A DNA stretch of 64,000 nt, taken from positions 55,690,660 to 55,754,659 of the forward strand of contig CM071933.1 of assembly GCA_016081115.2 (NCBI GenBank), read 5' to 3'. The notes beneath the pieces were generated by a model. That model searched no databases, had not been told where the DNA came from, and worked only from the letters and a program-made list of their open reading frames with translations. Source of the DNA: Rehmannia glutinosa. Taxonomy: Eukaryota > Streptophyta > Magnoliopsida > Lamiales > Orobanchaceae. The position numbers and the translations under genes are program-made. Below, piece by piece: positions 22,279 to 33,440 of the stretch. Position 1 is the stretch's first letter. The number at the start of each line of letters is the position of its first letter.

Positions 22279-25200
22279 ATGGCACCCACCTATGATTTTG
22301 TCAAGTTAGGAAAGCAAATCCACACCGGTCTCATTGTGGATTTCGACGGCATGGTGAAACAAGGGTCCGACGACACCTTAGTGAAGAAAATTCTTGAGAA
22401 ATTGGAAACGCCTGGGGTGAAATCGTTTCGACGATGGAATATCCGATGACCTATGTGGAGGAGGTCGCCCGATTCACGTGAACGCCGAGACTCACGATGA
22501 AGGGATAAAGTCATCTGTTCATGGAAAGAAGTTCACCATCTCTCGCCAAGGATTTGGCCGAACATCGCTCACTACCGAGCGGAAGGAGCATCGAAATCAA
22601 CGATGCCGATGTAAACCTCGGGCCGATGCTTGGAAGGAAATAGCCAAGCCCGACTATCCGATAAAATAGTTTACACAAAGCAAACAAGAGGTCGCTTGAA
22701 GGAGGATTACCACAAATGTTGGACATAGTTGCCAAATGCATAGACATCAAATTTGGCGGCTTTGACCAACTATCAAAAGCAAAATTGATCGTAATGGCCG
22801 CGATCATTGAAGAAAAGAAAATAAACGGGCGAGTTTGTCTACAAAGCAGACTACTGCGCGTAACGTAGGGAACAAATCCTTCAAGGAAGATGGTGCATTT
22901 GGAGGATCCCTAGGATATGGCGGTGATTGGCCGGTGATGGAGGTGAAAGGAGTTCTCTTAGACATGGAAAGGCGTTCCATGTAAACAAGAGGATGTTTAG
23001 ATCAAACCTCTCTCGGCGCACGTAAGAGAGCCCACGCCAAGAGAGCGACATGAGTGAGGGGAATCGGTGACTCAAGATACAATCAAGTTTTCCTCTCCAC
23101 CAAAGAAGAAAGCCGCCCCTCGCACTGCTAAGAAGATCGCTCATGCAAAGAAAGAAAAACAAACTCGCTCTCCCGCCCCGCAGCCGAGTCACTCGCCCCC
23201 GCAGCCGTGTCTCCCGCCCAGAGCAGCTGGCGGCCGAGAAGGACTCTCAAATACCTTCTCGGATCGTCAATAAGAGGAGAATCGATAAGCCAAGACGGCC
23301 AGCCTCCTTAGAAGAAAAAACACCAAGACACGGCCCCCGCCGCCCTGCACTTAAGAAACTCTCTCGAACCAGAAATTCCACCGGTACAAACTAGAGACGA
23401 AGAAGAATCATCAAGCACTCCGAGCTTGAGAAACCGGGCCGAGTCGCCCACTCACCGAGCAGACACGGGAGACTGGCCGGAGAAGTAGAGTCCCCGGATA
23501 TAATTGATGAAACAGCCTAAGTCTCGTGAAGGCGATCAACAGAGGCAAACCGAAAACACAAATGTAGTCCGCGCAATCGAGACACAAAAAGAAGCCGATA
23601 AAGCCGATAGTGATGTGATGATCCTATCCCCACTTTACCTGACATCCAAAATCGTCTGCGAGAGTGGAGGAAGTGGAAATTGAGTCGATCAAGGAACAGT
23701 TCCAACGGCCCGAATTTATAGAAGAGGAAGAGGAATCGCTGAACTTCCTTGGAGTGACCATCGTGGTCCAAGCACTTGGATGAAGAAAATCGCATGATAT
23801 CTTGCAGATCTTCAAGGACAAGGAGAAGGAAAGACAGACAGAGGAAGCCGAGGCGAGACGTGAGAAGGCCAAAGATCTCGCCCTATCACCGCACCACGTA
23901 ACACACACATCATCTCCTTGATGTCTTATCTCGATGATGATGAGGATCCAGGACTCGCCGCCACGTAAAAGTTGCAAATACAAAGCAAGCATTGCACGAA
24001 TCCGTAATCCTTCACGAGAAAAGATTGATGGAGGCACCAGGAGAGTCCTCCAAAACACACGGTGAAATTGATCCAATGGGAGTGGTTGAAGAAATCGCCA
24101 TCGTTGTTCGCCACCACTTCCCACTCACTCGGAAGAAGGAATTAAGGGCGGCGATGAAAGCGGGTTAGTGGGGACTCAACTGAGCCAACCCCTAATGAAG
24201 GTGTCTCACCACCGCCCCAACGGTGAACACTCAAGAGAAACAGCCAGAGTTTGGAGACGAGTGACCCCATTCCAAGTCACTCGGTGGTGCGCCGATGAGG
24301 GAAACTCTCCTCCACCGCGGCAAGGTCGGAGAATGCTGCAGATGACTCCACGACGAATCTAGGAGGCGAAGTGGAGAAGGAAAAACCACAAAGTACATAG
24401 CAAGTTGTCATCAACGAAGCTCGGCCGATTGAGATTGTCTCGGTGAGGTGCCAACCGCTCACGAAGGCTAATGACGCCGATGCAATCGAGGCGAGGAAGG
24501 AATGCCCGGGAGTTAACACAGGCGATGAAAGTGCAATCCATGGGGTTGAGACTCGGTGGATGCCACCATAGAAGACCCTAAGACAGCCTAACACCGTCGA
24601 AAGGGAGGTCCAAGGCCTCACCGCGATTGAGACCGTAGGAGGTAATGAAGGCCCACAGGAGGTTGAGACTTCCCGGGGTAAAGAAACGAAATAGAGAACA
24701 TCTCTCCCGCTATCATTGATCCATCCGAAAAAGGAGATAAGCGCGCTTCATGATTCCCAGGATAACCCCGATGTAACCTTTTTGGGATCGAAGGAGACGA
24801 AGAAGCCGAGTCATCCCCGTGACCGATCCAAAAGACTCATTGCGGATGTTCCCAAAGACGAGCAAGTCTCGATCTCAAGACTACTCGTCAAACTTTCAAC
24901 TTTGATGATGAGCCACCAATGGAAATCTCATCATCGTCCGATGACGCTCCGATAAGGCCGAGGACAGTCCACTCAATTGGAGAAACCAGTGAGACCAACG
25001 GTTGTTGAGACAATGAGGCTCAAAGCAAGTCGGGTCCACTTCACAAAAGACCTCAAACAGAGTCCATCGCACAGCTCCTCTAGCCGCAGCAGGTTCGACT
25101 CAAAAGGAACTTCACGCGCACCTCTCATCATTGAACAAATCCCAAGAGGGCCGTGATGACTCCTTTGTAGAATCATTTTCTTTCTCCTGGGTGTACCCGA

Positions 25201-26780
25201 CCTCCCCTGAAGAGTCGAGAACGAGCTCGCCCGCTTCCATAGACCAGCTCATGTCATTCCGTCGGTACCATCGTTCGGTGATTATGACTTTGTGAAGATG
25301 GCCATCACCGCAACGGAAGAAACAATGAAGTTCGGGAGGTGTTCAAGGCATTATTTGCTGAAATTGAACGGATGGAGAGGCACAGGCCTCTATGGACATG
25401 CGATCGACAAAGAGATGCCAACTTATCGCTAACTTGAGAGGTATAACTGTCAGGATCGGGGAATGGTGGCAACAAAGAAGAAACAATGCGTGTGGAACAA
25501 GTTAGATACTTCAGACATTGTTTAACAAGTCTTTGGTATGGAGAGTCGAGAATCGATGCAAAAACGAAATTGAGAGAACACATTGAGCACATGCATGAAG
25601 CTCACATGCCGAGATAAAAAGTTGCGTGAGCAAAATAAGAGTGATCTACAAAGATATGGAAGACAACATGAATAGAAAATTCAGCCTTCTCATGGCTGAG
25701 ATGAAGCTAATTTCAGCAGAGTCCAACGCTACTCGCTCAATTTCGTCTGGCCGCATACACCGCAGCAGACTTGAGGCGTAACTCGGCTATCGCCAGGCTC
25801 GACTTCCCGCTTGCCAAGATATGTTTCAGTGTTCCTCTCCTTTGATGATGCCAAAAAGGGGGAAGAGGAATACTTTAAAACGCTAAAGAGATCTCGAAGT
25901 TTGAAAAGGAGGAAGCAAACAGTAAAGGGAAAGACAACTCGAGGAAGTGTCAAAACAAAAGAAAGGAAAGTCTGTTGAGGGGGAAGGATCGAAAGATGTG
26001 ACCTTGATGATTGCACAAACCCCCAACAAGGTCTTGTCACAACCGACATTATCGCAAAGAAACTCCCGGTGACTCGCCACTCCAACACTGCTATATCTAT
26101 GGCCGAAAAGAGAAAAACAATTGAAGCAGGGATGGAGGAAGTGGAAGGAAGAATGGATGCCCGAGTTATGAACATCTTGAAACAACATGGAGGCATTCCA
26201 AAGAGACAGAGACACTTATGCCATCTCGATGTCGGGACCGAGCCACGATCGATTGATGAATTTAAAACGCCGCATCTCAAGGATACTTTGCAAAAATGTC
26301 TATGGCTCAAGCTTGGGACTTGTATCGGGAAAAGGGTCTCACGTTATGTGAAGAAGGCGACAGTGACAGACTACGCAAATACTCTGCTGGTCACTACCTG
26401 GTCACTCATTGAAAAAGAAAAAGACCCCAAGACAATACACGCCTGCAGGTAGAGAAAGAAATGTGGTGGAGGAAGAGGTTTGCACCAGGCCTCCGCCCAA
26501 AAACATTGAGTACGTAGATCCGTGCAAGAAAGGAGGGATCTATCGGCTGGTCTTGACCAAGTAGCCAATTTGCAAGTGGCTAAAAGTAATGTTGAGTATG
26601 CGAAAAGAATAGAAGAAGAAAATAAGAGACAAACTCGGCTATGGGAGGAAAGATAAGAGAGATTAAGAAGAGATGAAGTTGCCCGGAAGGCATATGAAAA
26701 GAAGAAGAAGGCTACCGACGATGAGAAAAAGAGAAGAAGAGCGAGAAGATGCCGAACAAGATGAAAGACGGAGACAATAA
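22279..26780 (+). pseudogene. Extra (envelope-position) ORF of copia copy B, decayed
   Basis: Start MAPTYDFVKLGKQIHTG at 22279 in a good plant context (A-rich, then ATGGC); the C-terminal frame ends with TAA at 26778-26780. In order: an N-terminal domain (FDGMVKQGSDDTLVKKI, then VNAETHDEGIKSSVHGKKF, then DYHK..DIVAKCIDIKFGGFDQL) resembling the plant-transposon-protein domain of Athila-type ORFs; a basic Lys/Pro/Ala stretch near 23080-23270 (PPKKKAAPRTAKK, nuclear-signal-like); acidic and Ser/Pro-rich middle; FDDAKKG at about 25840-25860; and a C-terminal Glu/Lys/Arg coiled coil near 26540-26780. No signal peptide or membrane helix is seen. Internal frameshifts and stops break it. Function unknown. 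Confidence 0.72.
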
Positions 26781-27032
26781 GGAGATGAAGTGTTCTTTGT
26801 CCACCCTTCATGTATTTTACTATGTAAACACATACTATGTAAGTCTTCGCAATAAAGCTAAATTTTTTTACAAATGTTTGCTCGATACACCTTGTAAACT
26901 TGATTGTGTAAAAGAACAAGAATGTTATGATCAATAAAAGGATTGATTCTACGCATACATTCTATGTGAAGACACTATCTGTATGTATCTTTGCTATTTA
27001 CATTTTTGAATGTTTTAAGTTTTGGCATCATC
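26781..27032 (+). other. 3' untranslated region of copy B
   Basis: Non-coding sequence between the extra ORF and the PPT, with A+T-rich words and AATAAAG/AATAAAAG signals near 26850 and 26933. Nothing else recognised. Confidence 0.55.
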
Positions 27033-27045
27033 AAAAAGGGGAAAT
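27033..27045 (+). promoter_or_regulatory. Polypurine tract of copy B
   Basis: AAAAAGGGGAAAT ends directly at the 3' LTR start (27046). Confidence 0.85.
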
Positions 27046-28352
27046 TGTTGGGAAATTTATTGTTTATATTTTGATGAATGCCATGTAAAACTTAGAATAG
27101 GAAGTTGGCACCCCAATTTTTGTTGTAAAATGCATTGTAATAAATAGGGCTGGTCAAGCCGAGTTAAGTCACTATGCCCAAACATGCAAGAAGACAATCG
27201 GAGACGAGGAAGGAAGACTCGCCGCAAGACAATTTGAGTATGGCAAAGAAGAGAAGACGGAACTCTATCAAGGAGCGGTGAGATGCGGTGAGTGGAGTAT
27301 CATCAAGTCAACTCAAGAAAAGCCAAGTCTCAAGTTGAAGTGACGGAAGAGTCATCCATGATTGGAAGTCGACTTAAGTCACCTGGGAAAGCAAGGAAAT
27401 GCAATCAAGTCGAGATAATCGCAAAAGATCCGTTTACGTAAATCAAGAGTATTACTTAAACAAGTAATATCTCCATGATACCTTTCTCGAAGTGCTCATC
27501 CCGAAGCGTGCAAAAGGAATAAACCAATGGAAAGCACTACACCGTGTCGAACTCTCAAGCCTACACTACGAAGAACATCAATCCAACACTCACCGTGAAG
27601 GAAAGATAACTTCAATCGCTTAAAGAGGAAATTATCAAGAATCAAGGGGTCTACATTCCACGAAGGATTGTAGGAAGGTTCAAGGTCGAACCAAGTCTTG
27701 AGCTTTTGGAGGGCTTAGTGATCAAATCCAAAGAGCTTGAGCAAGTGGGTGTAGTAGCAAGGCGCCTGCCTGTGAAGAAGCCGAGTCGCACGAGCTTGGT
27801 GAGTGATCAAGGCGTCTCGCACTATGTCCCAAAAGATCAAGTCATTGTGTGATCAAGACTTGTATCCGGGACTATTACCACTTTGTATCTCGATCAATAC
27901 CTAGTGGATTCCTCCGGGAGTTGGAGAAGAGAGGAGTAGAAGAATTACCCCATCTTCGAACCTCTATAAAAATCTTATTGTGTCATTTACATTTCAAAGA
28001 CTTTAATTCTTGCATCATATTTGTTTAATTTCACGACATATTTGCTATCCATTAGATAACCTCTAAGTACTAAATCAAGCTCTAAATCTCTCTTAACCAA
28101 ACTTAAGGGTGTTAAGTCTTCCGCTGAAAACAAACCACGCTTGAGTTAAACTTAACGTACTGAGTTATTCCATCACAAACTCGATTAAGTCTGTTGAGAG
28201 ACTAACTCTACTTGATTAACTAAATTGGGATGTCCACCAAGGACACAATGCGGCAAAGATCAATGTGAATTTTTTAAAGGACTAAATCAAAAATTTGGTA
28301 ATGTTTATTCAACCCCCTTCTAAACCTTACACTTACACCCTTGGGACCTACA
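27046..28352 (+). repeat. 3' LTR of copia copy B, internally deleted
   Basis: It starts TGTTGGG and ends CCTACA. It is 1307 bp, against 1565 bp for the 5' LTR, because a block equivalent to 15080-15320, including the TATAAAAG box, is missing at about 27554. Confidence 0.9.
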
Positions 28353-28357
28353 TAAGT
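28353..28357. repeat. Right target site duplication of copy B (TAAGT)
   Basis: Identical to 14561-14565. Confidence 0.88.
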
Positions 28358-28700
28358 AGCTAGTGTTGGACCTCAAGCGCTTTCTTGGATTGACGATCGT
28401 CCCCATAAACCAATATGAGTCTTTTCTACCGCGTTTTGTCCTCACACACACGCACCTTAGAAAACTTCCTATGGAGTCACCCATCCCATGTCTACTTCAA
28501 GCCAAGCACGCTTAACGCCGAGTTTCTACGTAATGGGCACTAGAAAAGAAGATACATATGTCGGTATAGGTAGTTTATATCAAATCCTTTAAGCTTTCAA
28601 TTAATCGTGCGATCCATCGCTCAAGTGTTTGAATCGAGGGCCGAGCTTCGCGCGCCTCTTTCAAATCCCATTGCAGAAAAGATCTTTCGTATCAAAGTTT
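28358..28700 (-). mobile_element. Cassandra-like TRIM LTR fragment carrying a 5S-rRNA-derived segment
   Basis: The segment at 28461-28535 matches the reverse complement of plant 5S rRNA. The flanks (CTCACACACACGCACC before; A-rich, then CATATGTCGGTATAGG after) look like the LTR context of Cassandra elements, which are known to carry 5S sequence in their LTRs. Borders are uncertain. A 5S-derived SINE is the alternative. Confidence 0.5.
28461..28535 (-). other. 5S rRNA-derived sequence
   Basis: On the minus strand the words GTTAAGCGTGCTTGG and GGATGGGTGAC fall in the order and spacing of the internal promoter of plant 5S rRNA. Changes elsewhere and the missing ends exclude a working 5S gene. 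Confidence 0.75.
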
Positions 28701-28710
28701 TGGTAGTATT

Positions 28711-30095
28711 GTGTCAACGAGTAAATTATTATGTAATTAACATTTTGAATAAAATATTATTTTCATATATATTGAGCTTGCATATGTCCATGAATTGTTT
28801 GATATTATAAATTGAGTGTTTGAGTTGTTAAACACACAGAGAGATTCAATTTATAATTTAATTCAAAGAATTAAAGTCCACGATTGGTAAATAAATATGG
28901 ACATTTTATTTTGATAAGATCGTCTCAATTTTATTGAAGTTTATCTTGACTTTGGTAATAAAATTGTTAATACATTTTCTAAATGTATTGATCGACCACG
29001 TGAAATTAAATATTTAATTGACCAACATATATTTAATTTCACTTGATTATCGCATACATGACACCTTAATCCCGAGTGGGTAATGAACTTTGATTACTAA
29101 CTTGAAGTTCTTTGAGGCATCAATGAATGAGATTAAATTGATGATCAATATCTCGATGCTTTGAGAATTAAAGTAAAACAACAAGGAACATATATTCATA
29201 ATATGGAATCTCATTCACCTATTTAATAGGCACGATCATATCTCATGTATTGTTCTAATAGACAAGTAGAATCGAGCTCGATAATTTGACATTTGTTGTT
29301 GAATTCATGATGTGATTTCACATGGGACTGTCGGATAGAAGATGAGGATTGAGATTTTAAAATATTAGAAAATAGATTTTGGTCACTTGATCCTATTCTA
29401 ATATTTAGTTGATCAACGGGGTGACATGTAAAATCGACAAATCAGAGGATTTTGGCTTGTAATTTCAATTAGATTAAGAGTGCAATCTTATCCCTTTAGT
29501 GGAGTGGAATAAGATCAATAAATTATTTTGATTGATCAAGAGTTGATTGGATCCAAATTAATCTATTGTAGTTTAGTCTAATTGGGTCCGATCAGACCCA
29601 CTTTGGTGGCTCTAGAAAAAGAATGGAATAAATTATAGGAGTTATAATTTATTAGTGCAAAGATATTTAATTAAGTGGACTGATTGGGATAATTTTGGAA
29701 AGAAGATAAATCATATGATTTGCCAATCAATATGATTTGACTTACAATCAAAATATTACTTAAAGTAATACATTTTTTTTGGCAAAGGTTTTCATAGTTA
29801 ATTATTCCATTCTACTTAATTACATTTATCGATCATTTTTTTGTGCCCACACACACAAGAGAGATTTTATCGCATTCTTGAGTTCTTGGAGAACAAGTAA
29901 AAAGAAGGCTTGATGGTTTGGAGCATGGAATTTCGCAAAAGATTTTTGAAATCACGCTACAAGGGTAATTCTTTTTCTTTCTTGTTTGTTACAAATTAAT
30001 CGGTTCTAGTTAAATATGCATTATGATTCAAGATCCTAGTCCGAATTTCTCGGATCACATTAAATCGTTTTTTTGTGATTGACAGCCCGCCAACA
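28711..30095 (+). repeat. LTR of an unassigned copia-like or non-autonomous element
   Basis: A+T-rich stretch ending CCGCCAACA directly before a Met-tRNA PBS. The left end is uncertain; TGTGTCAACG at about 28711 is a candidate. No second copy of this LTR lies in the window. Confidence 0.5.
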
Positions 30096-30097
30096 AT

Positions 30098-30111
30098 TGG
30101 TATCGTGAGCC
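30098..30111 (+). promoter_or_regulatory. Primer binding site (initiator Met tRNA) of the unassigned element
   Basis: TGGTATCGTGAGCC lies 2 nt after the CAACA LTR end. Confidence 0.72.
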
Positions 30112-30860
30112 AAGGTTTTGATATTATTTTTACGTATTTTGAATTCATTAATTTGTTTATGCATGTATTAGTTGAGCGGTGTTAGGATTATACGATTTAT
30201 TTTGTTATTTGATTGAATAACTCTTAATTTTTTGAACAATCTATGGCCCTAGTTTTGATTGTGAACTTTGTATTCGTATTTTGAGTCTTGTATCAAAAGG
30301 GGTGGATTACGTCTCCATAATTTCCCTCTTGATTTTAATTATTGTACATAGAAATTAGGATTTCCTTTGTGTAGTTGTTTCGCCAAAATCGGAAATTTGC
30401 AAATAAACCGCCATGAACTATGGGGACCGAGTTGCACCTTCTTTTGGAAATCTAAGGGCCTTGCTACAAAATTCCATAAAAACTCCGAAGGAGACGCGAA
30501 AATTCCAATCGGAATTGCGGGCCTTCTTGCATTTAATGGATGTTCTCTCGTGCACCCACGATGGATATCATCGCGTAAGCCCTTCCTGGATCTGGATCGG
30601 ATGCGGCAAACGACGAGATATTTCGCTGGATGGAATCACCTGCGGTGGCGGAAATAGAGCAGAATTCTTGAGTCGAGTGGCCTTCTTCGCTCCTGCGTGG
30701 TGCGCGGGATGTTTTGCGCGTGAGATAATGGCCAAAGCGAAGGGCGACATTTAGTGGTGATTGGTGAATCAAACGACGGTGGATTTTGCGGTGTGATGAA
30801 GGAAGAAGACGACTTGAGTCCCTCGTCGCGATTGGATGTGAAATAAATTTCATTTTTGTT
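30112..30860 (+). other. Internal region of the unassigned element, no pol recognised
   Basis: It contains a 113-codon plus-strand ORF (30413-30754) and an overlapping minus-strand ORF. Neither resembles gag or pol, and I recognise neither. The part after about 30400 is clearly richer in G+C than its surroundings. It could be the leader of a non-autonomous (LARD/TRIM-like) element or captured host sequence. Confidence 0.35.
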
Positions 30861-31203
30861 CTTCTCGGAGAATGTTTTTGATCAAACATGCGATTGTTTA
30901 TGAAAATTTTTAGAAAATATACAATTCTTTAACTTTCATTTTTTCTTATTTTTTTGGCTCACCAATCACATCCGTACATTTTTCACAAAAAAATAATCAT
31001 TATTACACATTCTCCCACAAATTTCACTATTCACTTACTCACACATTTCTAACTACCAATCATATCAAATCATTATTTTACTATTTTTAAATCAAATCAA
31101 CTTTCATCATTACTTTTTTAATTTTACCACTATTCATTTTTTTTTCTTCTAATTTTTTTACCACTATTCTCTAGCAAAATGAATATTTTCAAAATGAAAG
31201 TCT
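30861..31203. other. A+T-rich spacer with a G-free plus strand
   Basis: Non-coding. Positions 30975-31173 contain no G. The composition recalls some plant MITEs, but I see no convincing terminal inverted repeats. Confidence 0.6.
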
Positions 31204-32322
31204 TGATAGGTGTGAGTTTTGCATGTATTTTGGGGCATATTTATGGCTATAATGATGAGTAAAACATGCATATACTGTAAAATGCTACGTATTCACTCCT
31301 TGTGGAAAAGATATTACACTTTGCCTGTTTTGTAGGAATTTAATGTTATTTGAAGCAAATTTAATGCAAATACGAGCATCGCAAAGTGGAAACACCGAGA
31401 ATTGAGTGAGTATACGAGAAGCGAAGCTAGAACGAGAGGAAGATGAGCGTATAAGGAGAATACAGGGGCGCACGGGTTGGGCGTGCCTTAGGCACCACCC
31501 GTGTGCCCCGAATAGAGGTATTTTAAGGCTACGGCATGGCGCACGGGTAGCCCATGCTCATACGCACCACCCGTGCGCAGCTGGGAATTACAATATACCT
31601 ACGGTATCACGCACGGGTAGCCCGTGCAAGGGGGCACACGACCCGTGCGTGTTTGGCAAAAATCAAAGGCTTCGCTACGGCATGACGACTTTGGCAGCCC
31701 CGTGCAGGGGCGCACGACCGTGCGTCTCATGGGCTGAATTCCACAATCTGCAAAGACTTTGCCCTAAACTTGAAAGTGAGTATAAAAAGGCTTTTTGGGG
31801 GGCGCACACAAGGATATTCTGACATTTTTGGGATCTACAACACAAGACAAAGGTCTATTCTTGGAAGAGGACATCAAGGAGATAATCGGGTTGCATCGGA
31901 GCTCAAGGAACGGAGATATATTGAGAGATTGTCGACTTTCCTAAGTTTTTCTTGCTTCTCTTGTAGTTTTTATCTTCCATTTTACATTGACATGGCTTTG
32001 AACAATTTGTCTATGAGTTGTTTAGAAAACATGTGTAGCTAAACTCTTTAGATTTTCGGGTTTTGGTAGTAGATTAATGAACTCTTGTTGGATGTTTTAA
32101 TCTTAGTTGAAGTTATTATCTTGAAGCCTATTTGAGTACTTTGAGCTTATTCTTGTTTTATCACTTGATCAATGATTTAACTTGTTTGATATATTGATTC
32201 ATAATTCGAGAGATGAGTTTCAATATTAGATCTTGAGTACTTGACACAAATATTTGCAGGAATCGAGAGGTTTGTAAGTATTTGTGAGGACATTTGATCT
32301 TTTGCACTTTTGGAAGTTGAGT
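31204..32322 (+). repeat. 5' LTR of the Athila element, 3'-truncated
   Basis: It starts TGATAGGTGTGAG like the 3' LTR and aligns to it until ...GGAAGTTGAGTA. It then runs directly into gag sequence. The last roughly 390 bp of the LTR, the PBS, the leader and the N-terminus of gag are missing. Confidence 0.87.
31478..31735 (+). repeat. Hairpin minisatellite in the Athila 5' LTR (about 4 units)
   Basis: Units of about 65-72 bp carry a palindrome such as GCACGGGTAGCCCGTGC (stem GCACGGG/CCCGTGC, loop TAG), followed by a CACCCGTGCG half-repeat, separated by TACGGCAT-containing spacers. It is GC-rich within an A+T-rich LTR. Confidence 0.82.
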
Positions 32323-33440
32323 AAAGTGTCGATGACGCCATAAGATTGCGCTTATTCCCATTTTCTTTGAGGATAAGGCGAGGAATTGGTTGGGTACGTT
32401 GGACGCAAGGCGGTGTGAGCACATGGGGCGAAATCGAGCCAAAAGTTCTTGTTTAAATTCTTTCCACCGAGCAAAACTTTGCAGCTCAAAAGCGAGATTA
32501 CTCAATTCGACGATTCGACTCCGAGCCTTTGTACGAGGCTTGGGAAAGGTTTAGGGATTTGTTACGAAGATGTCCACAACATGGGTTTCTCGGAGGATCA
32601 ACAATTATGTTTCTTCTACAATGGTTTAATGGGGCAAACGAGAGCCTTTGTTGATGCCGCAGCGGGAGGATCATTGTTGGGAAGATTTCCACAAGACGCC
32701 TTGAATCTCCTTGAAGAAATGGCTATGAATAGTTATCGATGGCCGTCTGAAAGATCCAATATACAACGAGTAGCGTAAATCTCGGATTGGACCGATTAAA
32801 GCATTGACGGCACAAGTGGCGGCTTTGACAAGTCAATTGAGTGTTTTGACGAAAGGGCGAGAAGCAAGCACGAGCACGGGTAGTGAAGCTCTTCTATATC
32901 CGGAACAATTCAAACCCAACACTACCATTCGGGGTTGAGAAACCATGAAAATGTTTCCTATGCCAATACAAAGAATGTGTTGCAACCTCCTCCGGGATTT
33001 AATGCTTCAAATGGAGGTGGAAATGTGGAAGGCAAATCATCGTTGGAAGATGCACTCACCTCCTTCATAAATCAATCAAATGTATTCATGAGTGACACGA
33101 GGAGTCGCTTCGCTAGGCAAGATTCTAGGATGGATAAGATGGAACTACGAGATGACCCAAGTGACAAGCTCAATAAAGAATCTTGAAACTCAAGTGGGTC
33201 AATTGGCTACAATTGTGGGTGGTCAACATCACAAGGGTCAATTTCCGAGTAAGTATCTGAGGTTAATCCTAAGGAATAATGCAAGGCTATTCGATAACAG
33301 AGCGTCTGAGAATATGAGGGGCCTAAAGAAAAACTGAAATCTGAAAATTTCAGAGGAAGCATCTAAGCCGGGAGAGGTTGAATCGGTGATGAAAGATGGT
33401 GTTGAAGAAGATGGGGAAAATCATCGTCTAACTCTAATAT
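32323..33440 (+). pseudogene. Athila gag (N-terminally deleted)
   Basis: The first readable words are VDDAIRLRLFPFSLR (from 32328), then KFFPPSKTLQLKSEIT near 32449 and EPLYEAWERFRDLL (shifted frame). FVDAAAGGSLLGRFPQDALN and NSYRWPSERS end near 32758. The C-terminal part reads IKNLETQVGQLATIVGGQ near 33170-33235. Frameshifts separate these. It would form the particle shell. Confidence 0.85.

Larger units (their letters stand above)
14566..28352 (+). mobile_element. Complete large SIRE/Maximus-like copia retrotransposon, copy B
   Basis: It is bounded by TG...CA LTRs and a perfect 5-bp duplication, with PBS, gag, PR, IN, RT, RH, extra ORF and PPT in the expected order. At 13.8 kb it is large for copia; the excess comes from the extra ORF of about 4.5 kb after pol and its 584-bp spacer. 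Reading frames are interrupted throughout, so it is not autonomous now. Confidence 0.92.

Noticed and set aside
28461..28535. A functional 5S rRNA gene
   Set aside because: Only the internal part matches; the ends and several core positions differ.
30367..30754. A host protein-coding gene
   Set aside because: Two overlapping plus-strand frames and one minus-strand frame of similar length, no recognisable domain, and position right after an LTR and PBS; left as unassigned.
30861..31203. A MITE with terminal inverted repeats
   Set aside because: Composition is suggestive, but no pair of inverted ends or target duplication could be matched by eye.
31478..31735. Short repeats with regular spacing as a CRISPR-like array
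   Set aside because: Plant LTR context, imperfect tandem units rather than repeats with unique spacers, and no associated genes.
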